The notes below the pieces were generated by a model. That model saw only the letters and a program-made list of their open reading frames with translations. It did not search any database and was not told the origin of the DNA. Shown one piece after another: positions 1 to 8,985 of a stretch of 51,619 nucleotides of DNA. Source of the stretch: Cellulomonas sp. IC4_254 (GTDB lineage: Bacteria; Actinomycetota; Actinomycetes; Actinomycetales; Cellulomonadaceae); the NCBI RefSeq assembly GCF_011603975.1, contig NZ_JAANNB010000004.1:1-51619 (forward strand). The letters are read 5' to 3'. The position numbers and the translations under genes are program-made. Every line of letters starts with the position of its first letter. Positions within the stretch are counted from its first letter, which is position 1.

Positions 1-224
1 GGCCCGGGCACCCGACCCGCCGCACGGCGGCCCGCGTCCCCAGGCCTGGTGCGCCCGGAAGGGTGATGGGGTTGGATGGTTGACGGCTGCCTGAGCAGCC
101 ACGGGACTGCCTAGGTCGGACGTCCCGGCTCGCGACGTCACACGCCGCAAGGCTGGAGGGACCCGGCGGAGGTGCTCGACCGGGTCCACGGCACATCCGT
201 GGTTCTGCGAAACGGGGAGAGAGC
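1..224 (+). promoter_or_regulatory. Upstream/leader region of the phosphoketolase gene
   Basis: No gene is visible here. The stretch is rich in short inverted repeats that could fold in the transcript: ggctgc/gcagcc at 85-100, gggac/gtccc at 103-125, ggacccgg/ccgggtcc at 159-187 and ccacgg/ccgtgg at 186-202. A TTGACG hexamer at 80-85 could be a -35 box, but I find no convincing -10 at the right distance. The ribosome binding site is the GGGGAGAG just before the ATG at 225. I could not match the hairpins to a known riboswitch class. Confidence 0.35.
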
Positions 225-2714
225 ATGACTACGACGACGTCGAGGTCCGAGACCTGGCGGGCCGGTTCCGGCCAGCCGGTGTCGGACGAGACGCTCCGAC
301 GGATCGACGCCTGGTGGCGGACGGCCAACTACCTGTCGGTCGGGCAGATCTACCTGCTGGCCAACCCGCTGCTGCGCGAGCCGCTGACCAAGGACCACGT
401 GAAGCCGCGGCTGCTCGGTCACTGGGGCACGACGCCGGGTCTGAACTTCCTGTACGCGCACCTGAACCGCGTGATCGCGGAGCGCCAGCAGTCGACGCTC
501 TACCTGACCGGCCCCGGCCACGGCGGTCCGGGCCTGGTCGCCAGCGCCTACCTGGACGGCACGTACTCCGAGGTCTACTCGGACATCACGCCGGACGAGG
601 AGGGCGTGCGCCGCCTGTTCCGCCAGTTCTCGTTCCCGGGCGGCATCCCGAGCCACGTGGCCCCGGAGACCCCCGGGTCGATCCACGAGGGCGGGGAGCT
701 GGGCTACGCCCTGTCGCACGCGTACGGCGCGGCGTTCGACAACCCGGACCTGCTGGTCGCGGCGGTCGTCGGCGACGGCGAGGCCGAGACCGGCCCGCTG
801 GCGACGTCCTGGCACTCGAACAAGTTCATCGACCCGGCCAAGGACGGCGTCGTGCTGCCGATCCTGCACCTCAACGGGTACAAGATCGCGAACCCGACCG
901 TCCTGGCGCGCATCCCGGAGGAGGAGCTGCTCGACCTGATGCGCGGGTACGGCCACAAGCCGCACCTGTTCGTCGGCGGCTTCGACGGCGAGGACCACGC
1001 GGCCGTGCACGCCCGGTTCGCCGAGCTGCTGGACGTCGTGCTGGACGAGATCGCCGAGATCAAGGCGCGCGCCGCCGCGGGCGACGAGTCCCGCCCGGCC
1101 TGGCCGATGATCGTCTTCAAGACCCCGAAGGGCTGGACCTGCCCGCCGGTCATCGACGACAAGCAGGTCGAGAACTCCTGGCGCTCGCACCAGGTCCCGC
1201 TGGCCAGCGCCCGCGACACCGACGAGCACCTGCAGGTGCTCGAGGGCTGGCTGCAGTCGTACCGCCCGGAGGAGCTGTTCGAGGCGGACGGCTCGGTCAA
1301 GGCCGACATCACGGCCCTGTCCCCCGGCGGCACGCTGCGGATGAGCGACAACCCGCACGCCAACGGCGGGCTGCTGCTCAAGGACCTGCGGCTCCCCGAC
1401 TTCCGCGACTTCGCGGTCGAGGTGCCGGTGCCCGGCGGCTCGATCTCCGAGGCGACGCGCGAGCTCGGCAAGTACCTCACCGAGGTCATCCGCCGGAACC
1501 CGGACAACTTCCGGATCTTCGGCCCGGACGAGACGGCGTCCAACCGCCTGCAGGCCGTGTTCGACGTGACCAACAAGCAGTGGAACGCCGAGTACCTGCC
1601 GACGGACGTCGACGACCACCTCGCCCGGATGGGCCGCGTCGTCGAGATGCTGTCCGAGCACCAGTGCCAGGGCTGGCTCGAGGGCTACCTGCTGACGGGC
1701 CGGCACGGCCTGATCACCAGCTACGAGGCCTTCATCCACATCGTCGACTCGATGTTCAACCAGCACGCCAAGTGGCTGAAGGTCACGAACCACATCCCGT
1801 GGCGCCGGCCGATCGCGTCGCTGAACTACCTGCTGTCCAGCCACGTGTGGCGCCAGGACCACAACGGCTTCAGCCACCAGGACCCGGGCTTCATCGACCA
1901 CGTGGTCAACAAGAAGGCCGAGATCGTCCGGGTGTACCTGCCGCCGGACGCGAACACCCTGCTGTCGACGTACGACCACTGCCTGCGCAGCCGGCAGTAC
2001 GTCAACGTCGTGGTGTCCGGCAAGCAGCCCGCGCCGAACTTCCTGTCGATGGACGAGGCCGTGGCGCACTGCACCCGCGGCCTGGGCATCTGGGAGTGGG
2101 CGGGCACCGAGGTCGAGGGCGAGGACCCGGACGTGGTCCTCGGCTGCGCCGGCGACGTGCCGACCCTGGAGGTGCTGGCGGCGGCGCACATCCTGCGCGA
2201 GGAGCTGCCCGACCTCAAGGTCCGCGTGGTCAACGTCGTCGACCTCATGCGCCTGCAGGACGAGCGGGAGCACCCGCACGGCCTGTCGGACCGCGACTTC
2301 AACACGCTGTTCACGACCGACAAGCCGATCGTGTTCGCGTACCACGGCTACCCGTGGCTGATCCACCGCCTGACGTACCGCCGCAAGGGGCACAAGAACC
2401 TGCACGTGCGGGGGTACAAGGAGGAGGGCACGACCACCACGCCGTTCGACATGGTCATGCTCAACGACCTCGACCGGTACCACCTGGTGATCGACGTCAT
2501 CGACCAGGTGCCGTCGCTCGGCTCGAAGTACGCGGGCCTGCGCCAGCGCATGGTCGACGCCCGGCTCCGGGCGCACGACTACACCCGGGCGCACGGGGAG
2601 GACCTCCCCGAGGTGCGCGACTGGGTGTGGCCGGACGCCGGCGAGACCGGCACCGAGGAGGGCGGCCCCCAGCAGTCCACCGCCACCCTCGCGACGGGCG
2701 GCGACAACGAGTAG
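225..2714 (+). CDS. xfp: Xylulose-5-phosphate/fructose-6-phosphate phosphoketolase
   Basis: Thiamine-diphosphate enzyme that cleaves xylulose 5-phosphate or fructose 6-phosphate with phosphate, giving acetyl-phosphate plus glyceraldehyde 3-phosphate or erythrose 4-phosphate. The 829-residue protein has the usual family length and shows the N-terminal XFP domain with GHGGPG near residues 96-101, the TPP/Mg-binding GDGEAETGP near 183-191, and a C-terminal XFP_C domain over roughly the last 200 residues. The ATG at 225 follows a strong GGGGAGAG site. It sits directly upstream of pta-ackA on the same strand, so its acetyl-phosphate can feed ATP formation (AckA) or acetyl-CoA (Pta), the classic phosphoketolase bypass. 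A strong terminator follows, so pta-ackA probably has its own promoter. Dual substrate use cannot be read from sequence. Confidence 0.97.
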   Translation: MTTTTSRSETWRAGSGQPVSDETLRRIDAWWRTANYLSVGQIYLLANPLLREPLTKDHVKPRLLGHWGTTPGLNFLYAHLNRVIAERQQSTLYLTGPGHGGPGLVASAYLDGTYSEVYSDITPDEEGVRRLFRQFSFPGGIPSHVAPETPGSIHEGGELGYALSHAYGAAFDNPDLLVAAVVGDGEAETGPLATSWHSNKFIDPAKDGVVLPILHLNGYKIANPTVLARIPEEELLDLMRGYGHKPHLFVGGFDGEDHAAVHARFAELLDVVLDEIAEIKARAAAGDESRPAWPMIVFKTPKGWTCPPVIDDKQVENSWRSHQVPLASARDTDEHLQVLEGWLQSYRPEELFEADGSVKADITALSPGGTLRMSDNPHANGGLLLKDLRLPDFRDFAVEVPVPGGSISEATRELGKYLTEVIRRNPDNFRIFGPDETASNRLQAVFDVTNKQWNAEYLPTDVDDHLARMGRVVEMLSEHQCQGWLEGYLLTGRHGLITSYEAFIHIVDSMFNQHAKWLKVTNHIPWRRPIASLNYLLSSHVWRQDHNGFSHQDPGFIDHVVNKKAEIVRVYLPPDANTLLSTYDHCLRSRQYVNVVVSGKQPAPNFLSMDEAVAHCTRGLGIWEWAGTEVEGEDPDVVLGCAGDVPTLEVLAAAHILREELPDLKVRVVNVVDLMRLQDEREHPHGLSDRDFNTLFTTDKPIVFAYHGYPWLIHRLTYRRKGHKNLHVRGYKEEGTTTTPFDMVMLNDLDRYHLVIDVIDQVPSLGSKYAGLRQRMVDARLRAHDYTRAHGEDLPEVRDWVWPDAGETGTEEGGPQQSTATLATGGDNE

Positions 2715-2723
2715 TCCCGACGC

Positions 2724-2762
2724 GGCCGATGGCCCGCACCGCACCGGTGCGGGCCATCGGCC
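2724..2762 (+). terminator. Rho-independent-type terminator after xfp
   Basis: Perfect 17-base inverted repeat (2724-2740 with 2746-2762, 5-base loop) just after the xfp stop, followed by a short T-containing tail. It separates xfp from pta. Confidence 0.8.
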
Positions 2763-2930
2763 TTCTGGGACCTAGGTCACACGGGTCGACCACCAGGCGG
2801 CGTGGAGGGTGCCCGGGTGGCCCGCGTCACCCGGGCTCCGGTGCGATCCGGCGCCGGATGTCCGGCAGAATTCATCCCACCACCTGACGGCCGGCGACCC
2901 CGGCCCAGCCGACGAGGAAGAAGCCCACCC

Positions 2931-5012
2931 GTGGCCCGCAGCATCTACGTCACGTCCCCGGAGGGGGACACCGGCAAGTCGACCGTCGCCCTCGGTCTGG
3001 TCGACCTGCTGACCCGCACCGTGCAGAGGGTCGGCGTGTTCCGGCCGATCGCGCGCTCGACCGAGACCCGCGACTACGTGCTGGAGCTGCTGCTCGCCCA
3101 CGACGGCGTCGACCTGTCCTACGAGGACTGCATCGGCACCACCTACGAGGCCGTGCACCACGACCCCGAGGCCGCGCTCGCCACCATCGTGCAGCGCTAC
3201 CACGCGGTCGCCCGCGACTGCGACGTGGTCGTCGTCGTCGGCACGGACTACACCGACATCGCCGGCCCGGCCGAGCTCGGCTTCAACGCCCGGATCGCGG
3301 CCAACCTCGGCGCGCCGGTGCTGCTGTGCGTCAAGGGCCAGGGCCGCTCCCCCGAGGAGGTCCGCCAGGTCGCCGAGGTCGCCGCCGCCGAGCTCGAGGC
3401 CGGGCACGCGCAGGTCGTCGCGATCGTCGCCAACCGGTGCGACCCGGAGAACCTCGACGCGATCCGGTCCGAGCTGTCCACCCGCGCCACCGCGTGGGCG
3501 CTGCCCGAGGAGCCGTTCCTCGTCGCGCCGACCGTCCGCCAGCTCATGGAGTCGGTCGACGGCACCCTCGTCGGCGGCGACGCCGAGCTGCTGCCCCGCG
3601 AGGCCACCGACGTCCTGGTCGGCGCCATGTCCATCGAGCACCTGCTGGAGCGGCTGTCCGACGGCGTCGTCGTGATCGTCCCCGGCGACCGGTCGGACAT
3701 CCTGCTCGGCCTGCTGATGGCGCACGCCGCCGACGGCTTCCCGTCGCTGTCCGGCATCATCCTCAACGGCGGCTTCGAGCCCCCGGCCACCGTGTCCCGC
3801 CTGGTCGACGGCCTGCACAGCCGGCTGCCGATCATCCGCACCGAGCTCGGCACGTTCGCCTCCGCGTCCGCCGCCGCCGGCACCCGCGGCCGGCTGTCCG
3901 CCGACTCGCAGCGCAAGGTCGACACCGCCCTCGCGCTGTTCGAGAAGCACACCGACGCCGAGGAGGCGCTGGCCGCCCTCGAGGTGCCGGCCCCCGAGGT
4001 CGTCACGCCGCTCATGTTCGAGTACGAGCTGCTCGACCGGGCCCGGTCCGACCGCAAGCACGTCGTGCTGCCCGAGGGCAACGACGACCGCATCCTGCGC
4101 GCCGCCTCCACCCTGCTGCAGCGCGAGGTCGCCGACCTGACGATCCTCGGCGACGAGGCGGCCATCCGGACCCGCGCCACCGAGCTCGGCCTGGACCTGT
4201 CGGCCGCGACGGTCATCGACCCGAAGGCCGGCCGGCTGCTCGAGCGGTTCGCCGCCGAGTATACCGAGCTGCGCAAGCACAAGGGCATGACCGTCGAGCG
4301 GGCCCGCGAGATCGTGTCCTCGGTGTCCTACTTCGGCACGATGATGGTGCAGCTCGGCCTGGCGGACGGCATGGTCTCCGGCGCCGCGCACACCACCGCG
4401 CACACCATCAAGCCGTCGTTCGAGATCATCAAGACCACCCCGGGCACCTCCGTGGTGTCCTCGGTGTTCCTCATGTGCCTCGAGGACCGCGTCCTGGTCT
4501 ACGGCGACTGCGCCGTGAACCCGGACCCGACCGCCGAGCAGCTCGCGGACATCGCGATCTCCTCGGCGGAGACCGCCGCGCAGTTCGGCATCGAGCCGCG
4601 CATCGCGATGCTGTCCTACTCCACCGGGTCGTCCGGCTCGGGCGCCGACGTGGACAAGGTCCGCACCGCCACCGAGCTGGTGCGCGAGCGCCGTCCCGAC
4701 CTGAGCGTCGAGGGCCCGATCCAGTACGACGCCGCCGTCGACGCCTCGGTCGCCCAGACCAAGATGCCCGACTCGGCCGTCGCCGGCCGCGCCACCGTCT
4801 TCGTCTTCCCGGACCTGAACACCGGCAACAACACCTACAAGGCCGTGCAGCGCTCCGCCGGCGCCGTGGCGGTCGGCCCGGTGCTCCAGGGCCTGCGCAA
4901 GCCCGTCAACGACCTGTCCCGGGGCGCCCTGGTGCAGGACATCGTCAACACCGTCGCCATCACGGCGATCCAGGCCCAGGCCATGGGCGCGACCCCGGAA
5001 GGCTCGAAGTGA
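2931..5012 (+). CDS. pta: Phosphate acetyltransferase (long, three-domain form)
   Basis: Interconverts acetyl-phosphate and acetyl-CoA. The GTG at 2931 is chosen because it follows a GAGGAAGAAG ribosome site and begins directly with MARSIYVTSPEGDTGKST, the start typical of long Pta proteins; an upstream in-frame extension has no homologous look. The 693-residue product has an N-terminal P-loop (BioD-like) domain with GDTGKST at residues 12-18, a middle DRTGG-type domain, and the catalytic PTA_PTB domain from about residue 362 to the end. Its stop overlaps the acetate kinase start by four bases (GTGA), so the two are translationally coupled. Confidence 0.96.
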   Translation: MARSIYVTSPEGDTGKSTVALGLVDLLTRTVQRVGVFRPIARSTETRDYVLELLLAHDGVDLSYEDCIGTTYEAVHHDPEAALATIVQRYHAVARDCDVVVVVGTDYTDIAGPAELGFNARIAANLGAPVLLCVKGQGRSPEEVRQVAEVAAAELEAGHAQVVAIVANRCDPENLDAIRSELSTRATAWALPEEPFLVAPTVRQLMESVDGTLVGGDAELLPREATDVLVGAMSIEHLLERLSDGVVVIVPGDRSDILLGLLMAHAADGFPSLSGIILNGGFEPPATVSRLVDGLHSRLPIIRTELGTFASASAAAGTRGRLSADSQRKVDTALALFEKHTDAEEALAALEVPAPEVVTPLMFEYELLDRARSDRKHVVLPEGNDDRILRAASTLLQREVADLTILGDEAAIRTRATELGLDLSAATVIDPKAGRLLERFAAEYTELRKHKGMTVERAREIVSSVSYFGTMMVQLGLADGMVSGAAHTTAHTIKPSFEIIKTTPGTSVVSSVFLMCLEDRVLVYGDCAVNPDPTAEQLADIAISSAETAAQFGIEPRIAMLSYSTGSSGSGADVDKVRTATELVRERRPDLSVEGPIQYDAAVDASVAQTKMPDSAVAGRATVFVFPDLNTGNNTYKAVQRSAGAVAVGPVLQGLRKPVNDLSRGALVQDIVNTVAITAIQAQAMGATPEGSK

Positions 5013-6196
5013 ACCACGTCCTCGTCATCAACTCCGGCTCCTCGTCCATCAAGTACCAGCTGGTCGACGCCACCTCCGGCGACGCGCTCGCCTCCGGCAT
5101 CGTGGAGCGCATCGGCCTCGAGGTCGGCAAGGTCAAGCACGAGGGCCCGAACGGCACCACCGTGCTCGAGCAGCCCGTCCCGGACCACGAGACCGGCATG
5201 CGCCTCGTCCTCGGCCTGTTCGAGGAGCAGGGCCCGCAGCTCCGCGAGGAGGACCTCACCGCCGTCGGCCACCGCGTCGTCCAGGGCGGCGACGTCTTCG
5301 ACGGCCCGGCCGTGATCGACGACGCGGTCCTCGCGCAGATCGACGAGCTGTCCCCGCTCGCCCCGCTGCACAACCCGGCGAACGTCGCGGGCATCGAGGC
5401 CGCGCGGCACGCCTTCCCGAACATCCCGCACGTCGCGATCTTCGACACCGCGTTCCACCGCACCATGCCGCCGGCCGCGTACACCTACGCGATCGACCAG
5501 GAGGTCGCGAAGGAGTTCAAGATCCGCCGGTACGGCGCCCACGGCACCTCGCACCTGTACGTGTCCCGCGCGACCGCCGAGTTCCTCGGCAAGCCGCTCG
5601 AGGAGCTCAACACCATCGTGCTGCACCTCGGCAACGGCGCCTCCGCGTCGGCCGTCCGCGGCGGCGCGTGCATCGACACCTCGATGGGTCTCACGCCGCT
5701 GGAGGGCCTGGTCATGGGTACCCGGTCCGGCGACATCGACCCGGCCGTGCTGTTCCACCTCGCGCGGGTCGGCGGCTACACGATCGACCAGCTCGACGAG
5801 CTGCTCAACCGCAGGTCGGGCATGCTCGGCCTGTCCGGCTACACCGACATGCGCGACGTGCACGACGCCGCGGCGCAGGGCGACGAGCGCGTGAAGACCG
5901 CCCTCGACGTCTACTACCACCGCATCAAGGGCTACGTCGGCAAGTACTACGCCGAGCTCGGTCGCGTCGACGTCATCACCTTCACCGCCGGCATCGGCGA
6001 GAACGACGACATCGTCCGGCTCAACGCCCTGGCGGGCCTCGAGCGCCTCGGCATCCAGGTCGACCCGGAGCGCAACGCCGGCCGCATCAAGGAGCCGACG
6101 GTCATCTCCCCCGACGGCGCCGAGGTCACCGTGCTGGTGATCCCGACGAACGAGGAGCTGGAGATCGCCCGGCAGTCCGTCGCCGCGATCGGCTGA
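5009..6196 (+). CDS. ackA: Acetate kinase
   Basis: Makes ATP and acetate from acetyl-phosphate and ADP, or the reverse. The GTG at 5009 overlaps the pta stop. The 395-residue protein has the usual length, the ASKHA-fold nucleotide signature VINSGSSSIKYQL near the N-terminus, HGTSH near residue 180 and TRSGDIDP in the second half. Together with xfp and pta it completes an acetyl-phosphate module. A strong hairpin terminator follows. Confidence 0.97.
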   Translation: MNHVLVINSGSSSIKYQLVDATSGDALASGIVERIGLEVGKVKHEGPNGTTVLEQPVPDHETGMRLVLGLFEEQGPQLREEDLTAVGHRVVQGGDVFDGPAVIDDAVLAQIDELSPLAPLHNPANVAGIEAARHAFPNIPHVAIFDTAFHRTMPPAAYTYAIDQEVAKEFKIRRYGAHGTSHLYVSRATAEFLGKPLEELNTIVLHLGNGASASAVRGGACIDTSMGLTPLEGLVMGTRSGDIDPAVLFHLARVGGYTIDQLDELLNRRSGMLGLSGYTDMRDVHDAAAQGDERVKTALDVYYHRIKGYVGKYYAELGRVDVITFTAGIGENDDIVRLNALAGLERLGIQVDPERNAGRIKEPTVISPDGAEVTVLVIPTNEELEIARQSVAAIG

Positions 6197-6208
6197 CGCC
6201 GACACCTC

Positions 6209-6248
6209 CCACGGGCCCCGCACCGGACCACCGGTGCGGGGCCCGTGG
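6209..6248 (+). terminator. Terminator after ackA
   Basis: Perfect 18-base stem (6209-6226 with 6231-6248) and a 4-base loop, starting 12 bases after the ackA stop. It closes the pta-ackA operon ahead of the pilus locus. Confidence 0.8.
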
Positions 6249-6285
6249 CGTTGGGTAGGTGGTGCGGGGCGGTGATGATCGCGGG

Positions 6286-7077
6286 GTGCTGCCGCTCGCC
6301 GCCCTCGTCACCGCCGCCGCCGTGCTCGGGCTCGCGGTCGGCTCCTTCCTCAACGTCGTCGTCTGGCGCGTGCCCCGCGACCAGTCCGTCGTGCCGGGGA
6401 GCGCGTGCCCCCGCTGCGGGCACCGGATCCGCGCCCGGGACAACGTCCCGCTGCTGTCCTGGGTGCTGCTCCGCGGCCGCTGCCGGGACTGCGGCGCCGC
6501 GATCAGCACCCGCTACCCGCTGGTCGAGGCCGTGACGGCCGCCCTGTTCGCGGGCGCCGCGGCGCTGCTCGGGCCGTCCTGGGCGCTGCCCGCCCTGCTG
6601 TACCTGGTCGCCGTCGCCGTGGCGCTGACGCTCATCGACCTCGACGTTCACCGGCTGCCCGACGCGATCGTGCTCCCCGCCTACCCCGTGGGCGCCGCGC
6701 TCCTGGTCCTCGCGTCGGCGAACCCCGGCGGCGAGCCCGCGTGGGGCGCCCTGGCGCGCGCGGCGGCGGGCGGGGCCGGGCTGCTCCTGCTCTACCTGGT
6801 CATCGCCCTCGCGTACCGCGGCGGGATGGGGCTGGGGGACGTCAAGCTCGCCGGGGTGCTCGGGATGTTCCTGGCCTGGTTCGGCTGGGACGCGCTCGCC
6901 GTCGGCGCCTTCGCGGCCTTCCTGCTCGGCGGCGTGCTCGCCCTCGCGCTGCTGGCCACCGGGCGCGCGCGCCGCGGCACGGGCATCCCGTTCGGGCCGT
7001 GGATGCTGGCCGGCGCGCTGCTCGGGATCGCCGCCGGCGGGCCGGTCGCGGACTGGTACCTGGGGCTGCTGACGTAG
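6286..7077 (+). CDS. pilD: Type IV prepilin peptidase / N-methyltransferase (PilD family)
   Basis: Membrane aspartic protease that cleaves the short leader of prepilins and methylates the new N-terminus. From the GTG at 6286 the protein has 263 residues. Visible are the cytoplasmic zinc-type loop C41-x2-C44 and C66-x2-C69, several membrane segments, the first catalytic aspartate region LIDLDVHRLPD (about 117-127) and the second in GMGLGDVKL (D about 185). An upstream start at 6259 is possible, but 6286 begins directly at the first membrane helix. A -10-like GATGAT lies six bases before this GTG, suggesting a leaderless message. It is the only plus-strand pil gene and serves the pilins encoded on the other strand at 15.7-18.1 kb. 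Confidence 0.92.
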   Translation: MLPLAALVTAAAVLGLAVGSFLNVVVWRVPRDQSVVPGSACPRCGHRIRARDNVPLLSWVLLRGRCRDCGAAISTRYPLVEAVTAALFAGAAALLGPSWALPALLYLVAVAVALTLIDLDVHRLPDAIVLPAYPVGAALLVLASANPGGEPAWGALARAAAGGAGLLLLYLVIALAYRGGMGLGDVKLAGVLGMFLAWFGWDALAVGAFAAFLLGGVLALALLATGRARRGTGIPFGPWMLAGALLGIAAGGPVADWYLGLLT

Positions 7078-7173
7078 GTCGCCCGGATCCGCCCCGCAGC
7101 CACCCGTCCGGCTGCACGGAGTTCACCCGCGCGATACCTCCAGGTCCCCCGCCCCCCGACCGATACGACGCAC

Positions 7174-8913
7174 GTGACGAGTGCCTGGACGACGCAGCAG
7201 GAGGCCCGAGCGTCCTACTGGCGCTCGGAGCTGGCGCGCGTCGACCGGCTGTGCGACGCGGCCCCCGCGCTGTGCGTGGCCGCCGTCCCCGCCCTCATCG
7301 CGGAGGCGCGCGCCGAGCGCGTCGTGCCCGTGGAGATCGAGCTCGAGTACAACAGCGGCTGGGCGCACCACCTCCTCGGCGAGGACGTCCCCGCGCTGGC
7401 CGCCATGGAGCGCGCGCTCCACCTCGCGACGACCCACGGGCTGCGCGCCTGGGAGGGCCGGCTGCTGCAAGGCCTCGCGGCCGTCTACAACGGGTTCGGC
7501 GACAACCTGTCGGCGCTCGAGCTGCTCGACCGGTCCCTGACGATCCGGCGCGAGCTGCACGACACCGGCGGCCTCGCCGCGGCGCTCAACAACCTCGCCG
7601 ACACCTACATCTCGATGGGCCGGTTCCCGGACAAGGCCCGCGAGCTCCTCGACGAGGCCGCGCGCCTGTGGCCCGAGCTCGACCGGCCGGACGGCACCTG
7701 CGCGACGCTCACCGGCCTCGCCAAGCTCGACACGGACGAGAGCGAGGCGCTGGCGGGCACCGACCCCGTCCGCTCCCGGGCGCTCGCCGAGCGGGCGGTC
7801 CGCCAGGCCACCGAGGGCCTCGAGGCCGCGCGCGGGGTCCCGGACGCGGACGGCGGCTCGACGGGCAACCCCCGGATGGCCGCGGAGGCGCAGGTCCGGC
7901 TGGCCCGCGCGCAGATGGCGCTGGGCGACCTCGACGCCGCCGAGGCGGCCCTCGCGGACGCCGAGACGGCGCTCCCCCGCGTCGCCGCGCGCTACCTGAC
8001 CATCCGGTACCACGCCGCGCACGGCCGGCTCCGCCGGCTCCGCGGCGACTACGCCGGCGCCCGCGCGACGCTCACGACCGGCCTGCTGCTCACCGAGCAG
8101 TCGCTGCGCCCGATGGAGCGCGCCGACGTCCTGCTCGAGCTCGTCCAGGTGCACGAGGACGCCGGCGACCTGCGCGCCGCGCTGCAGACCCACCGGGAGT
8201 ACCACGAGGCCGTCATGGCCCAGCGCGACCAGGCCGCGGAGCGCCGCGGCATCGTCGTGAACGCCCAGCTCGACATCGAGCGCGTCCGGCAGGGCCGGGA
8301 CCAGGCCCGCAAGCGCGCCGCCGAGCTCGCCGCGCTCAACGAGTCCCTTCGGCACGACGCGGCGCACGACGCGCTCACCGGGCTGCTCAACCGCCGCGGG
8401 CTCGACGCCATCGTCACCGCCCGGCTCGGCCACGAGGCCGACCTCGCCTACGTCGTCGCCGACCTCGACCTGTTCAAGTCGGTCAACGACCAGCACTCGC
8501 ACCCCGTCGGCGACGAGGTGCTGCGCCGGGTCGCGCAGATCATGATCGGCGCCGTGCGCGTCGGGGACGTCGTCGCGCGCGTCGGCGGCGAGGAGTTCAC
8601 CCTCGTCCTGCTGGACTCGCCCCAGGAGCAGGCGCAGGCTGTCTGCGAGCGGATCCGCACCACCATCGAGGGCTTCCCCTGGCACGAGCTGTCCCCGGAC
8701 CTGCACGTCACGATGAGCTTCGGCGGCGCCATGGCCGAGCCCGACGAGCCCGCCGCCGGCCTCGTGGCGCGCGCCGACGCGGCGCTGTACCGGGCCAAGC
8801 GGCTCGGGCGGAACCGGGTCGTGTTCGACCGGGAGCTGCCCGAGCAGCCGACGGAGCCGGGCGCGACCGGGTCGGCCACGGGCGCGGCCGCCGCGCTGCA
8901 CCACACGGCCTGA
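7174..8913 (+). CDS. TPR-containing diguanylate cyclase (GGDEF domain)
   Basis: Predicted cytoplasmic enzyme making cyclic di-GMP from two GTP. The first ~380 residues are Ala/Leu-rich helical repeats of TPR type (for example the ALNNLADTYISMG stretch), expected to bind protein partners. A short coiled coil leads to a GGDEF domain at about 390-555. The active-site motif is GGEEF at 471-475, and the inhibitory I-site RxxD (R462-V-G-D465) lies five residues before it, so both catalysis and product feedback look intact. The GTG at 7174 is used. No transmembrane segment or EAL/HD-GYP domain is present. It lies directly after pilD and faces the end of the pilus operon, which suggests a role in controlling pili through c-di-GMP. 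Confidence 0.9.
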   Translation: MTSAWTTQQEARASYWRSELARVDRLCDAAPALCVAAVPALIAEARAERVVPVEIELEYNSGWAHHLLGEDVPALAAMERALHLATTHGLRAWEGRLLQGLAAVYNGFGDNLSALELLDRSLTIRRELHDTGGLAAALNNLADTYISMGRFPDKARELLDEAARLWPELDRPDGTCATLTGLAKLDTDESEALAGTDPVRSRALAERAVRQATEGLEAARGVPDADGGSTGNPRMAAEAQVRLARAQMALGDLDAAEAALADAETALPRVAARYLTIRYHAAHGRLRRLRGDYAGARATLTTGLLLTEQSLRPMERADVLLELVQVHEDAGDLRAALQTHREYHEAVMAQRDQAAERRGIVVNAQLDIERVRQGRDQARKRAAELAALNESLRHDAAHDALTGLLNRRGLDAIVTARLGHEADLAYVVADLDLFKSVNDQHSHPVGDEVLRRVAQIMIGAVRVGDVVARVGGEEFTLVLLDSPQEQAQAVCERIRTTIEGFPWHELSPDLHVTMSFGGAMAEPDEPAAGLVARADAALYRAKRLGRNRVVFDRELPEQPTEPGATGSATGAAAALHHTA

Positions 8914-8946
8914 CGGGCGCGCCGGGTCGCACGCACGGCGCGCCCG
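8914..8946. terminator. Bidirectional terminator between the GGDEF gene and the RCC1 gene
   Basis: Perfect 11-base stem cgggcgcgccg (8914-8924) with its complement at 8936-8946 and an 11-base loop, placed between two convergent genes. Confidence 0.6.
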
Positions 8947-8985
8947 CCCCCGGCCGGGGACGGGCGCGCGCTCAGCCGCCTCGGA

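Noticed and set aside
138-2744. An 868-codon open frame antisense to xfp
   Set aside because: Val/Arg/Gly/Ala-biased shadow of a well-supported phosphoketolase gene; no recognisable domain.
2769-2778. gacctaggtc palindrome upstream of pta, similar to cctaggtc upstream of xfp (110-117) as a shared operator
   Set aside because: The same octamer also occurs at a ribosome site near 17495, so the match is probably chance; too short to support a regulator.
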